Below, in pieces: positions 29,522-44,190 of a DNA stretch of 64,000 bases. Origin of the DNA: Hyphomicrobium sp. LHD-15 (GTDB lineage Bacteria > Pseudomonadota > Alphaproteobacteria > Rhizobiales > Hyphomicrobiaceae); the NCBI RefSeq assembly GCF_031157355.1, contig NZ_JAVIFT010000001.1:248001-312000 (forward strand), read 5' to 3'. The notes beneath the pieces were generated by a model. That model saw only the letters and a program-made list of their open reading frames with translations. It was not told where the DNA came from and searched no databases. The first letter of the stretch is position 1. Each line of letters starts with the position of its first letter. Both the position numbers and the translations under genes were made by a program.

Positions 29522-32215
29522 ATGCCAAGAAATCCCTCGAACGGTACGGCGCAGCCGCAATCAGGTTCGGACGGAGCCGACGTGCGAAGCTTGGGGACCA
29601 CGCCGGATCAGGCCCCCGAAGACACAGGCGAACGCGGACCTGCCTTTTCCCTATCCCGTTTAGCCGCAAGCACGCGGGTCCGCGCTGTGCTGGTGCTGGC
29701 TCTGTTCGCGGTGGTCTCGTTCGCGCTCTATCACGAAGTCGAAGTGACCTCCTGGCATGACGTGCGGGCCGCGCTCGCCTCGACGCGCCCGGAGCAGATC
29801 GTGCTCGCGATCCTCGGTACCGCCCTCTCCTATCTTGCGCTGACCGGTTATGACTTCCTGGCGCTCCGGCATCTCGGGGCACCCCGCCTTTCACCCGGGA
29901 TAATTGCGCTCACCTCGTTCGTCAGCCAGGCCTTCACGTTCAACTTCGGTTTCGGCATCCTCACGGGTGGGGCGGTGCGCATGCGCCTCTACGGCGCGGC
30001 AGGTCTCAAGCCCGACCAGATCCTGGCGACAAGCGTGTTCGCCACGCTCGCCGTCTGGCTTGGGATCGCAGCTGTTTCAGGCGCGGCTCTCATCGCAGCG
30101 CCCGAAGTTGCCGAACGCATCCTCTCGCTGCCACAGCAGGCGGTACAGGCGTTCGGCGTCGCGCTGCTCGGGCTCGTGCTGTGGGCTTGGTGGTATGCCG
30201 CGACAGCGCGGCCGAGGATCCCCGGTCTCGACATGCGGGCGCCGACGGGCACCGTGACGGGCCTCGCGCTTCTGGTCGGCGCGATCGACATCGTGGCCTC
30301 CGGCTTTGCGCTGTGGGCCCTGCTCCCGTCCGAGGTCACACTGAGCTTGCCGGCGTTTCTCGTGATCTTCGTATCGGCGATCGCGCTTGGGATGATCAGC
30401 CACGTGCCGGGCGGGCTCGGTGTGTTCGAAGGGATCATCCTGCTCGCGATCCCGGGCGTTCCCGCGGGCGCGCTCCTGGCCTCGCTGCTGTTGTTCCGCT
30501 TCTTCTACTACCTGCTGCCGATGGGGCTCGCGGCCGCTGCGCTCGCCATTGTCGAACTCAAGGACCGGCATGAGGTCCTGACCAAGCATGTGGCGCGCGT
30601 AGGCTCGTCGCTCGGGGCCTCGATCCCGCTGGTGTCAGCGATCCTGGTTTTCGTCGGCGGCTTCATCCTGATGGTTTCCGGCGCGCTTCCGGCCGAACAT
30701 GACCGCATGGCGATCCTGCGCTACGCGGTGCCGCTGCCTTTCGTCGAAGCGTCACATTTTGTCGCCAGCATCATCGGTACGCTTCTCGTCATTGTCGCCT
30801 ACGGCCTCGCGCGCCGGCTCGAAAGTGCGTGGCGGACGGCCCTGCTGCTGCTGCTGCTCGGGGCGGCCTTCTCGCTTCTGAAAGGTATCGACTACGAAGA
30901 GGCGGTGGTCTGCTACACGATCGCCGCGCTTCTGTTCGCGGGCCGGCGCTGGTTCTATCGCAAGGGCGGCGTGCTTTCGGGATCGCTGCAATCGAGCGAG
31001 ATCCTGGCCATCGGTCTCGCCGTCATCACCTCCGTGTGGATCGGCTTCGTCGCGTTTCGCAGCGTCGCCTACGAGGGTACGCTGTGGTGGGATTTCGCCT
31101 ATCACGGCGATGCCTCCCGTTTTCTTCGCGCGACCATCGGCGTCGCGGTGACCATGCTGGTGACGATGGTTTACCGGCTCATGCATCGCTCCGCGCCGAT
31201 GACCAACGCGCCTTCGCGCGCCGACCTCGACACCGCTACGGCAATCGTTCGCGGATCGGACTACGCGTATGCAAACTTGGCGCTGATCGGCGACAAGCGC
31301 TTTCTGTTCAACAGCGAGAATACCGGTTTCGTCATGTACGCCACCCAGGGATCGAGCTGGATCGCGATGGGCGATCCGATCGTAACGGGTGAAGCGGATG
31401 CAGCCGGGCTCGTCTGGCAGTTCAAGGAACTCGTCGATCGCCATTCCGGGGTGCCCGCGTTCTATCAGATTTCGAGCGAAAACCTGCCGCTCTACCTCGA
31501 CGCGGGGTTTTCGATGGTGAAGCTCGGCGAGGAGGCGTGGGTCGATCTGTCGGCGTTCACACTCGACGGCCCCGAAAATCGCAAGATCAGGCAGGCGATG
31601 TCGAAAGCCCAGCGCATGGGCTGCAGCTTCGAGGTCGTTCCGGTGGCGGACATTGCCAAGTATCTCGATGAGCTTCGGCGCATTTCGGATGCCTGGCTGC
31701 TCGAGAAGGGCCAAAGGGAAAAAGGCTTCTCTCTCGGCTTCTGGACTGATCGCTACATGCTGGAGAACGACGCGGTTCTGGTTCGCGTCGATGGCCGGAT
31801 CGTCGCTTTCGCCAATCTCTGGCGCAGCGCCGGGCAGAACGAGATCTCGATCGACTTCATGCGGGTGCGCCACGATGCTCCGAACGGCACTATGGATTAC
31901 CTTTTCACGGCACTGATGGAACAGGCCAAAGCCGAGGGATACCGCTGGTTCAACCTCGGCATGGCGCCCCTTTCCGGGTTGCCGCAGCATCGGCTGGCGC
32001 CGCTCTGGAGCCGGGTCGCGACCTGGTTTTCGCGTCATGGCGACCGCTTCTACAAGTTCGAGGGACTGCGCGCGTTCAAAAGCAAGTTTCGACCGGAATG
32101 GCGTCCGAAGTATCTCGCCTATCCGAGCGGTGTTCTGCTGCCGCAGATCCTGATCGACGTCACGGCATTGATTGCAAACGCGCCGGCACGTGCGCGGATC
32201 GAGGAGCCCACCTGA
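29522..32215 (+). CDS. mprF: Bifunctional lysylphosphatidylglycerol synthase/flippase
   Basis: This protein (897 residues from the ATG at 29522; 915 from 29468) has the two-part MprF/LpiA layout. About 14 hydrophobic helices from residue ~40 to ~560 form the flippase and upper membrane region. The cytoplasmic DUF2156 (GNAT-like) aminoacyl-transferase domain fills the C-terminal ~330 residues (DYAYANLALIGDKRFLFN; GVPAFYQISSENLPLYLDAG; WFNLGMAPLSGLP). It transfers lysine from Lys-tRNA to phosphatidylglycerol, lowering surface negative charge and giving acid and cationic-peptide tolerance. Neither candidate start has a strong Shine-Dalgarno. It overlaps acvB by one base. Confidence 0.93.
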   Translation: MPRNPSNGTAQPQSGSDGADVRSLGTTPDQAPEDTGERGPAFSLSRLAASTRVRAVLVLALFAVVSFALYHEVEVTSWHDVRAALASTRPEQIVLAILGTALSYLALTGYDFLALRHLGAPRLSPGIIALTSFVSQAFTFNFGFGILTGGAVRMRLYGAAGLKPDQILATSVFATLAVWLGIAAVSGAALIAAPEVAERILSLPQQAVQAFGVALLGLVLWAWWYAATARPRIPGLDMRAPTGTVTGLALLVGAIDIVASGFALWALLPSEVTLSLPAFLVIFVSAIALGMISHVPGGLGVFEGIILLAIPGVPAGALLASLLLFRFFYYLLPMGLAAAALAIVELKDRHEVLTKHVARVGSSLGASIPLVSAILVFVGGFILMVSGALPAEHDRMAILRYAVPLPFVEASHFVASIIGTLLVIVAYGLARRLESAWRTALLLLLLGAAFSLLKGIDYEEAVVCYTIAALLFAGRRWFYRKGGVLSGSLQSSEILAIGLAVITSVWIGFVAFRSVAYEGTLWWDFAYHGDASRFLRATIGVAVTMLVTMVYRLMHRSAPMTNAPSRADLDTATAIVRGSDYAYANLALIGDKRFLFNSENTGFVMYATQGSSWIAMGDPIVTGEADAAGLVWQFKELVDRHSGVPAFYQISSENLPLYLDAGFSMVKLGEEAWVDLSAFTLDGPENRKIRQAMSKAQRMGCSFEVVPVADIAKYLDELRRISDAWLLEKGQREKGFSLGFWTDRYMLENDAVLVRVDGRIVAFANLWRSAGQNEISIDFMRVRHDAPNGTMDYLFTALMEQAKAEGYRWFNLGMAPLSGLPQHRLAPLWSRVATWFSRHGDRFYKFEGLRAFKSKFRPEWRPKYLAYPSGVLLPQILIDVTALIANAPARARIEEPT

Positions 32216-33585
32216 TGCGATATCGTTCGCTTGCCTTCGCTCTGGCGCTTGCTTGTGGATTTACGCTTCCCGCAGGCGCCGAAACCCGAAGCGTTGTCGT
32301 GACGCAGGAGGTTCTCGGGCCGATCAAAGTCGTGGCGCCCACCACCGAGCCCACCCGGTTCGTCATTTTCATTTCGGATCAGGACGGGCTGACGGCGCCG
32401 CGTCTCGCCGAAGCGGAAAAGCTCGCGGATCGCGGGGCCGCCGTCGCTCTCATCGACCTTCCGGCGCTGGAGGCAACCTTCGCCAAACGGAGCGACGATA
32501 CCTGCTACTATGTCTTCGGCGAGTTCGAGGATCTTTCGCGCATCGCCCAGCGCCAACTCGGCATGTCGGATTGGCAATGGCCGATCCTGTTCGGCTCCGG
32601 AGACGGCGGCACCCTCGCCTATCTCGCGCTCGCGCAAGCGCCCTCCAACACCGCGGGCGGCGCGGTCAGCCTCGGGTTCACACCGAGTTTCCGGTCTCAG
32701 CGTCCGCTTTGTCCAGGAGCGCCGAAAGCCTCGGAGGCCAAAGGCCTTATCACCTACGAACCGATGGATAACCTGCCGGGACCGTGGTCTCTCTTCCTAG
32801 CCGGGCCGCCGTCCGACGCGATCAAGGCGTTCGCGAATGCGCCGGAGCTTACGGAGATCCAGATCGTCGCCGGAAAAGACACTGCGCGCTTCGAAGCTGC
32901 CGCCACCGCGTTGTTCACGATGAAGCCACCGACGGCAGGGGCCCTGTCGGACCTGCCGCTCAGCGAGCTGCCCGCCAACGGCCCGGCGACAACACTCCTC
33001 ATCCTGCTCTCGGGCGATGGCGGCTGGCGCGACATCGACAAGCAGATCGGCGAGTACCTGTCTGATCACGGAGTTGCAGTGGTCGGGCTCGATTCCTTGC
33101 GCTATTTCTGGAGCCGCAAGGACGCGAAGCAAATCGCGTCCGACGTGCAGCGCATCGCCGACCACTACATGGAAAAGTGGAAGCTCTCATCGTTAGCGCT
33201 GGCCGGTTACTCGTTCGGGGCCGACGTGCTGCCGATGACGTGGCCGGAACTCGAGCCGAAGACCCAATCGCAAACGCTGCTGATCGCGCTGCTTGGGTTC
33301 GAACCGACCTTCGATCTCGAGGTGTCGGTTTCCGGATGGCTCGGCATGGCGTCCTCTCGCAACATCGAAGTGAAGCCCTTTCTCGCGGCGCTGCCAAAAT
33401 CCAAGGTGCTCTGCTTCTACGGCATCGAGGAAAAACAGGACGAGGAGACCGCGTGCGTGCTGCCCGAACTCGATGGGGCGACGCGCATCGAGAGGCCAGG
33501 TGGACATCACTTCGACGGAAACTACGAGGTGATCGCCGACGAGATCCTGAAACGCCTCAAGACGGCGACTGCGGCAACTCCCTAG
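32215..33585 (+). CDS. acvB: AcvB/VirJ-family lysyl-phosphatidylglycerol hydrolase
   Basis: This 456-residue exported protein has a signal peptide (YRSLAFALALACGFTLPAGA) and two alpha/beta-hydrolase-like halves. The second half has a GYSFGAD nucleophile elbow (LALAGYSFGADVLP) and the late GGHHFDGNY His. It matches the AcvB/AtvA/VirJ family; Agrobacterium AcvB hydrolyses lysyl-phosphatidylglycerol in the periplasm. The adjoining mprF makes that lipid, and the lpiA-atvA/acvB pairing is conserved in Rhizobiales. The TGATG overlap with mprF shows translational coupling, so synthesis and removal of the lipid are co-produced. Confidence 0.92.
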   Translation: MRYRSLAFALALACGFTLPAGAETRSVVVTQEVLGPIKVVAPTTEPTRFVIFISDQDGLTAPRLAEAEKLADRGAAVALIDLPALEATFAKRSDDTCYYVFGEFEDLSRIAQRQLGMSDWQWPILFGSGDGGTLAYLALAQAPSNTAGGAVSLGFTPSFRSQRPLCPGAPKASEAKGLITYEPMDNLPGPWSLFLAGPPSDAIKAFANAPELTEIQIVAGKDTARFEAAATALFTMKPPTAGALSDLPLSELPANGPATTLLILLSGDGGWRDIDKQIGEYLSDHGVAVVGLDSLRYFWSRKDAKQIASDVQRIADHYMEKWKLSSLALAGYSFGADVLPMTWPELEPKTQSQTLLIALLGFEPTFDLEVSVSGWLGMASSRNIEVKPFLAALPKSKVLCFYGIEEKQDEETACVLPELDGATRIERPGGHHFDGNYEVIADEILKRLKTATAATP

Positions 33586-33642
33586 TCTTTCAGGCCTGTC
33601 GTCGCTCTGGGCTCCCACCTGCGGCCGTTCCTCCTGCCCACC

Positions 33643-33667
33643 AGCCGGGGCCCATTGGGCCGGGGCT
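33643..33667. terminator. GC-rich hairpin after acvB
   Basis: AGCC-GG-GGCCC and GGGCC-GG-GGCT pair across an ATT loop, with only the two GG/GG steps mismatched. TTATC follows on the plus strand, with no T-tract. It sits between the convergent acvB and the small minus-strand gene ending at 33667, so it may serve as a two-way transcription stop. Confidence 0.4.
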
Positions 33668-33843
33668 TATCGGGGAGATTGCGGATCTTCTGCGACGCGC
33701 GTTACGCGATTGGCTTCCGCTTGTTTCAAACGCTCCAAGCAGTCCGCAACTTGCGGCGGCAATGCGGCATCCTCGACATGATAGACTCGTTTCAACCTTG
33801 CTCCGAAGGTCGTCACGATTTCTGTTTCGTAATCTCTTTCCAC
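33667..33843 (-). CDS. Small protein (58 residues) behind an EcfG-type promoter
   Basis: This 58-codon frame has a GTG start at 33843 preceded by GGAGAGGG with a six-base gap, an excellent ribosome-binding site. It begins MERDYETEIVTTFGARLKRV; the middle reads YHVEDAALPPQVADCLERLK, and it ends in a charged tail. A GGAAC-N16-GGTT promoter lies 57-81 bases upstream. The pattern LKRVY followed by LPPQVADCLERL loosely recalls NepR anti-sigma factors (LR-LY followed by VPDRFLDLL), but I cannot confirm homology. Without that link it is a stress-promoter-linked hypothetical protein. Confidence 0.6.
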   Translation of the reverse strand: MERDYETEIVTTFGARLKRVYHVEDAALPPQVADCLERLKQAEANRVTRVAEDPQSPR

Positions 33844-33899
33844 GTGTGCCCTCTCCTCTTTGGCGTCACTCCTTCTCTACGTGCCTCCCACAGGTTTCC

Positions 33900-33924
33900 A
33901 ACCGCCGAGCGGGGCAGCAGTTCC
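33900..33924 (-). promoter_or_regulatory. EcfG-type (general stress) promoter GGAAC-N16-GGTT
   Basis: On the minus strand GGAAC (33924-33920) is followed after 16 bases by GGTT (33903-33900). This fits the alphaproteobacterial EcfG/RpoE2 pattern GGAAC-N18/19-TT. Transcription would begin near 33893, giving a leader of about 50 bases for the small gene at 33843. Confidence 0.65.
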
Positions 33925-34027
33925 GCTGTATCTCAAAACGAATCTTCGCTTTTTCAGCGTTGCGACCGGGCGTCACATTTGCGCTCCATCGTCGCTGAAT
34001 TCGTGCGGCATCGGTCCTTAAACGAAA

Positions 34028-34082
34028 GACGGACCGTAGGCTCACACCTTCGGTCCGTCCCCTGACCGCCTCAGCGGCGGTC
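34028..34082 (-). terminator. Hairpins downstream of the small exported-protein gene
   Basis: GACCGCC (34064-34070) pairs with GGCGGTC (34076-34082), and GACGGACCG (34028-34036) pairs with CGGTCCGTC (34051-34059), both perfectly. On the minus strand the second stem is followed by TTTCGTTT. Together they likely end the transcript of the gene at 34104-34451. Confidence 0.6.
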
Positions 34083-34103
34083 ACACCACATCTTAGTCAC
34101 GTA

Positions 34104-34451
34104 CTACTGCGCGCCGGACGGCTGCTTGACGGCTGGGCCGCTCTTGTTACCCGGAAGCCCTTCGACGCCACTCGAATCCTGGCTCGGCTGGGTGGCGGTT
34201 TGCTCTGAACCGCTTGCGCCGCTCGAAGATCCCTCCGTTGCCGGTTCACCTCCGCCCGGCGTCCGGGTGGCGGGGCCAGTGCGCGTATCGGGGAAGCCCT
34301 GAACGCCCGGGCCCGAATTCGGCTTCCCCTCCTGATTGACCGAGTTCTGGTTGTCGACGGCATCGGCCGCATAGAGAGCGCCCGATCCAGCGGCCATCGC
34401 CAATGCCGACGTCGCCAGCACGAGAGTCGCGACCTGCTTTCTGACTGTCAT
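34104..34451 (-). CDS. Small exported Gly/Ser/Pro-rich hypothetical protein
   Basis: This 115-residue protein has a signal peptide (residues 1-29, VATLVLATSALAMAAGSGAL then YAADA) and a low-complexity mature part. Two related motifs, GVQGFPDTRTGPATRTPGG and GVEGLPGNKSGPAVKQPSG, flank a Ser/Gly/Thr/Gln-rich linker. The repeated G-x-G-(F/L)-P-x-x-x-(T/S)-GPA unit is the only internal structure. No enzymatic domain is visible. It lies behind its own GGAAC-N16-GGTT promoter, so a periplasmic or surface stress role is plausible but unproven. Confidence 0.75.
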   Translation of the reverse strand: MTVRKQVATLVLATSALAMAAGSGALYAADAVDNQNSVNQEGKPNSGPGVQGFPDTRTGPATRTPGGGEPATEGSSSGASGSEQTATQPSQDSSGVEGLPGNKSGPAVKQPSGAQ

Positions 34452-34499
34452 CTTGTTCTCCTTGTTAGGTCTCGAACGGGTTGTGTCTCCCGCTGCGTA

Positions 34500-34524
34500 A
34501 ACCCTCCGCGCTCACGCTCGTTCC
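34500..34524 (-). promoter_or_regulatory. EcfG-type promoter GGAAC-N16-GGTT upstream of the small exported protein
   Basis: Minus-strand GGAAC (34524-34520) is followed after 16 bases by GGTT (34503-34500). Its form is identical to the elements at 33900 and 34654. It lies about 49 bases before the start codon at 34451, a suitable leader distance. Confidence 0.7.
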
Positions 34525-34653
34525 TCTTTCGGTTGGCGACAAAAAGGTGATCCGCTCGTGAGAATTCTCGCGGCGCGCCCGCACAGGCCTGCTTGGCCGT
34601 CGCCCCCTCTTCCGTGAGCGGAATTACCTAGGGCAGTTTTTTTGTAGCGGAGC

Positions 34654-34678
34654 GGAACTTTTGGGCCGGTCAAGGGTT
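34654..34678 (+). promoter_or_regulatory. EcfG-type promoter GGAAC-N16-GGTT of the HAMP-kinase operon
   Basis: Plus-strand GGAAC (34654-34658) is followed after 16 bases by GGTT (34675-34678). It faces the wHTH-DUF5985-kinase operon, whose first start codon is at 34814. The divergent promoter at 34500 is 130 bases away. The rest of the 34452-34813 gap shows a T-run near 34638 and no gene. Confidence 0.7.
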
Positions 34679-34813
34679 TGAGCGGGTTGGGCGGCGTCGG
34701 GAGCGTTCCAGCGCAGGAAGGGACTGCGTTGGCCGGAGAGGGTGAACCTTCCTCACGCTTCTGGCGATGCCGCTTGTCGAAAGCACTGACCAGGAAGGGC
34801 TTGGCCCAGAGTA

Positions 34814-35194
34814 ATGTCGGAGAGCCCTATACCGCTGGATCTTCAGAATTTCATTCTGAGACACATCGATTCCATCGGGCAGATCGAGGCACTCCTTCTT
34901 CTCCGCCGCCACGTCAATGAGGATTGGACCGTGAACTCCGTGGCCCAGCGGCTCTACATATCGGACCCGGAAACGGAAGAAACGCTGGCCAATCTGTGTG
35001 CCGATGGCCTCATCACCTGCGCGGATGGGATCTTTCGCTACACCGGTGCTTCTTCCGAACTCGACTCCATGGTTGCTCGCCTGTCGGACGCTTATCGGGC
35101 CAATCTCGTGGGCGTGACGAATATCGTGCACGCAAAGCCACGCCGGATCCGCGCGTTCGCCAACGCCTTCAAGATGAGAAGGGACCGCGGATGA
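34814..35194 (+). CDS. Hypothetical protein with winged-helix-like fold, first gene of kinase operon
   Basis: This 126-residue protein's residues 8-85 look like a winged helix: FILRHIDSIGQIEALLLLRR, then WTVNSVAQRLYISDPETEETL and a wing-like DGLITCADGIFRYTG. The C-terminal 40 residues are basic. I do not recognise a named family. It overlaps the next gene by four bases and heads an operon of two DUF5985 membrane proteins and a giant HAMP kinase, so it may be its regulator or a signalling partner. The first in-frame ATG after the promoter is used. Confidence 0.7.
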   Translation: MSESPIPLDLQNFILRHIDSIGQIEALLLLRRHVNEDWTVNSVAQRLYISDPETEETLANLCADGLITCADGIFRYTGASSELDSMVARLSDAYRANLVGVTNIVHAKPRRIRAFANAFKMRRDRG

Positions 35195-35451
35195 TCGTCG
35201 CAACCATCTATATGCTCTGTGCGATGACAGCAGCTCTCTGCACGTATCTGCTGCTGCAGGCCTATCGCAGAGGCGGCTATCGGTTGCTCCTGTGGAGCGG
35301 CCTCTGCTTTGCCGGGCTGACCCTCAACAACCTGCTTCTCGTCGTCGACAAAGTGGTGATCCCCGACGGCGATCTCACGTTCTGGCGCACGGCGACGGCG
35401 CTCGGCGCGATGATGATCCTGCTCTACGGACTAGTATGGGATGCGGAATGA
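35191..35451 (+). CDS. DUF5985 family small membrane protein (first)
   Basis: This 86-residue protein has three hydrophobic segments (residues 2-20, 32-52 and 64-83). The pattern LLLWSGLCFAGLTLNNLLLV fits DUF5985. Four-base overlaps join it to the genes on both sides. DUF5985 proteins occur in pairs upstream of HAMP-rich hybrid kinases in Rhizobiales. A membrane tether or sensor for the otherwise soluble kinase is my inference. Confidence 0.78.
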   Translation: MIVATIYMLCAMTAALCTYLLLQAYRRGGYRLLLWSGLCFAGLTLNNLLLVVDKVVIPDGDLTFWRTATALGAMMILLYGLVWDAE

Positions 35452-35723
35452 GCGATCCGGTCAATTCAGTTCTGCTCGGCGCCGTCGCCATGGCTTCGCT
35501 CCTGGCCTCGCTCTTCTTTCTGCGCTTCTGGCGCCAAACCCACGACATCTTCTTTGCGCTTTTTGCGTTGGCGTTCGGCGTCGATGCCGTTGGCCGCTTC
35601 AGTCTCGGCCTCAACCCGGCGTGGGAAGAGCATGCGCCGATCTTCTACCTTTTGCGCTTGCTGACGTTCAGCCTCATCATTTTTGCGATCGTCATCAAAA
35701 ACAGACCACAAAGTTGGAAGTGA
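35448..35723 (+). CDS. DUF5985 family small membrane protein (second)
   Basis: This 91-residue protein has three hydrophobic segments (about 6-24, 33-53 and 66-85). FFLRFWRQTHDIFFALFALAF is family-like, with a charged RQTHD loop. It is homologous to the preceding gene product and translationally coupled to it. Thirty-three bases separate it from the kinase gene. The pair may form a small membrane complex associated with the kinase. Confidence 0.78.
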   Translation: MSDPVNSVLLGAVAMASLLASLFFLRFWRQTHDIFFALFALAFGVDAVGRFSLGLNPAWEEHAPIFYLLRLLTFSLIIFAIVIKNRPQSWK

Positions 35724-35756
35724 GTGCGGTATCCGCGTCTCGTCCGGAGAAGATAA

Positions 35757-42053
<6,297 letters not shown>

Positions 42054-42064
42054 GAGCGAATTTC

Positions 42065-43498
42065 GTGCTCTCGGAAGCCGTCAACATTCTGCTGGTCGAT
42101 GATCAGCCCTCGAAGCTCATGAGCTACGAGGTCATCCTGCGCGACCTTAACGAGAACTTGATCTCGGCCACCTCGGCGAACGAGGCGTTGGCCGTCCTGC
42201 TCAAGACCGATGTGGCGGTCGTGCTGGTCGACGTCTGCATGCCGGATCTCGACGGCTTCGAGCTGGTGCAGCTCATTCGCGAGCATCCGCGCTACCAGAA
42301 CATCGCCGTCATCTTCATATCGGCGGTGCTGCTGTCGGATCTCGACCGCATCCGCGGCTACGAGTTCGGCGCGGTCGATTACATGCCCGTTCCCGTGGTC
42401 CCTCAGATCCTGAAAGCGAAGGTCAAGGTCTTCGTCGAACTCTACAGGAAGGCGCGTGAGCTCGAGCAGATCGCGGCCACTCTCGAGCAGAGCGTGGCGG
42501 AACGCACGTCGGAGCTCGAAGCCTCAACCGCCCAGCTTCGCAAAAGCGAGGAGCAGTTCCGCCAAGCGCTGGCGGCGGCCAACATGGGGACGTGGCGCCA
42601 CGATCTCATCAAGCAGATGAGCCAACGGGACAAACACCTCAATACGATCCTCGGGCTGAAGCCGATCGACACCGCCTATCCGACCAGCGAATGGCTGGAA
42701 CGGATCCACGAGGACGACGTGCAGGCGGTTACGGATGCCTGGCAGCAGGCGATCTCGACGCGCGGGGCCTACGAAGCGGAGCTGCGCATCAAACGCAGCG
42801 ACGGCACGCTCAGATGGTTGCGTGAGCAGGGCCACTACGTGCCCGGTGCAGACGGCCTGCCCGGCTCCCTAACCGGGCTTGCACTCGACATCACCGAGCG
42901 CAAACACGCGGAAGAGGCGCGCTCTCTGCTGATCGAAGAGCTCAACCACCGCGTCAAGAATATGCTGACGACCGTCCAGTCCATCGCGCTGCAAAGCATG
43001 GCGGGGGCGCAAGGCGAACAGAAGGATCGCTTCCTGTCCCGCATTCATGCGCTGGCGACGGGGCACAACCTTTTGACGCAAAGCCAATGGAACGGCGCGC
43101 GCCTCGCCGACATCCTGGACGCCCTGTTCGCACCCTACAAGGACGAGCAGCGGCCACGGCTGAAACTTGCCGGCGACGATGTGGTGCTGTCCTCACGCGA
43201 TGCGATCTCCGTCACGCTGGCGATCCACGAGCTTCTGACCAACGCCGTCAAGTATGGCGCCTACTCGGTTCCAGAAGGGAATGTCTCTGTTTCCTGGAAC
43301 ATCGATCGATCCTCTCCCAAGCACCGCTTGCACTTCCGCTGGGTGGAGAACGGAGGTCCGCCGGCGACAGAGCCAACACATGCCGGCTTCGGAACGCGCT
43401 TGCTCCGCTCTCTCGCGGCGCAATCGAACGGCGAGTACGCCTGCGCCTTTCTCGATACCGGCATCTCCTGCGAACTGTTCTTGCCAACGGAAAGGTAG
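42065..43498 (+). CDS. Receiver-PAS-HWE histidine kinase
   Basis: This 477-residue protein has an N-terminal receiver ([12 protein letters not shown]; Asp56 in [11 protein letters not shown]), a coiled-coil linker (~125-165) and a PAS/PAC domain (~170-280, ending [15 protein letters not shown]). The HWE kinase core has His295 in [30 protein letters not shown] and [14 protein letters not shown] kinases are the class that controls PhyR in the alphaproteobacterial general stress response. GTG at 42065 follows GGAG eight bases upstream. The 11-base gap to the HAMP kinase shows co-transcription. Confidence 0.9.
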   Translation: MLSEAVNILLVDDQPSKLMSYEVILRDLNENLISATSANEALAVLLKTDVAVVLVDVCMPDLDGFELVQLIREHPRYQNIAVIFISAVLLSDLDRIRGYEFGAVDYMPVPVVPQILKAKVKVFVELYRKARELEQIAATLEQSVAERTSELEASTAQLRKSEEQFRQALAAANMGTWRHDLIKQMSQRDKHLNTILGLKPIDTAYPTSEWLERIHEDDVQAVTDAWQQAISTRGAYEAELRIKRSDGTLRWLREQGHYVPGADGLPGSLTGLALDITERKHAEEARSLLIEELNHRVKNMLTTVQSIALQSMAGAQGEQKDRFLSRIHALATGHNLLTQSQWNGARLADILDALFAPYKDEQRPRLKLAGDDVVLSSRDAISVTLAIHELLTNAVKYGAYSVPEGNVSVSWNIDRSSPKHRLHFRWVENGGPPATEPTHAGFGTRLLRSLAAQSNGEYACAFLDTGISCELFLPTER

Positions 43499-43503
43499 AC
43501 AGA

Positions 43504-43863
43504 ATGGGCTCGCTCAAGGGCAAGCGTGTCCTCGTCGTCGAAGACGAACCGCTGATCGCCATCGTGCTGGCAGACATCCTCGAAGACGCGGGGTGCGTCG
43601 TCGTTGGGCCTGCCTACGACACCGACCAAGCCCTCGCGCGTATTTCGAGCGACGCCATCGACGCGGCCGTGCTGGACGTGAACCTGGGCTCCGGGCTCAC
43701 CTCCGCCCCGGTTGCCGACGTTCTCGCAGCGCGTTCGATTCCGTTCATCTTCGCTACGGGCTACGGCGAAAACGCCTTGCGTGCCCAGGACCGAAAGAGG
43801 TTCCGCGTCGACAAGCCCTATGACGCCGACAAGATCCGCGAAACCCTGAAGAAATGCTGGTGA
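43504..43863 (+). CDS. Single-domain response regulator
   Basis: This 119-residue receiver-only protein has acidic pair EDE (VLVVEDEPLIAIVLADILED), phospho-Asp58 (AAVLDVNLGSG), Thr in FATGYGE and Lys in RVDKPYD. No output domain is present, so it probably passes phosphate or acts by binding. It starts six bases after the HWE kinase stop and is likely its partner. The loop lacking a Pro after the Asp (DVNLGSG) is typical of receivers paired with HWE kinases. Confidence 0.9.
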   Translation: MGSLKGKRVLVVEDEPLIAIVLADILEDAGCVVVGPAYDTDQALARISSDAIDAAVLDVNLGSGLTSAPVADVLAARSIPFIFATGYGENALRAQDRKRFRVDKPYDADKIRETLKKCW

Positions 43864-43899
43864 GAGTGGGCAATTTTTGTCCGCGATCAGTTGCGCCCC

Positions 43900-43925
43900 G
43901 GAACGGCCGACCCAATTTACGCGTT
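43900..43925 (+). promoter_or_regulatory. EcfG-type promoter GGAAC-N17-CGTT
   Basis: Plus-strand GGAAC (43900-43904) is followed by CGTT (43922-43925) after 17 bases, the textbook EcfG form. It lies 43 bases before the start of the 56-residue gene at 43968. Confidence 0.7.
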
Positions 43926-43967
43926 GTCAGAGCGGATTGCTCGCCCTTCGGGCGCATGGAGGTTCTG

Positions 43968-44138
43968 ATGACCAAGACACGCTACACGGACAACACGAAC
44001 GCTGCAGACCCGCCCGGCGGCAAGACGCATAACGTCAAGATCGATAGCGCCGACACGCTGCCGCCCGAGCAGGGCCGCGGCAAGAATACCGATCGGCCAG
44101 CGCCGAACGCCAAGAAATCAGCTCGGCCCGCTCGTTGA
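43968..44138 (+). CDS. Small hydrophilic hypothetical protein (56 residues)
   Basis: This 56-codon frame begins MTKTRYTDNTNAADPPGGKT and ends KKSARPAR, with no hydrophobic stretch. The composition (Asn, Asp, Pro, Gly, Lys) suggests a disordered polypeptide. GGAGG lies five bases before the ATG, and an EcfG-type promoter lies 43 bases upstream. An intrinsic terminator follows. Promoter, ribosome site and terminator together make it a convincing monocistronic stress-induced gene although the product is unrecognised. Confidence 0.65.
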   Translation: MTKTRYTDNTNAADPPGGKTHNVKIDSADTLPPEQGRGKNTDRPAPNAKKSARPAR

Positions 44139-44149
44139 CGGCTTGGACA

Positions 44150-44176
44150 GCTCGGCGTCCCGAGCGTCTGCTTTTT
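44150..44176 (+). terminator. Intrinsic terminator after the 56-residue gene
   Basis: GCTCGG (44150-44155) and CCGAGC (44160-44165) form a perfect stem with a CGTC loop. GTCTGC then TTTTT (44172-44176) follows. It lies in the gap between convergent genes. Confidence 0.6.
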
Positions 44177-44190
44177 ACCCCGGCGACGCT

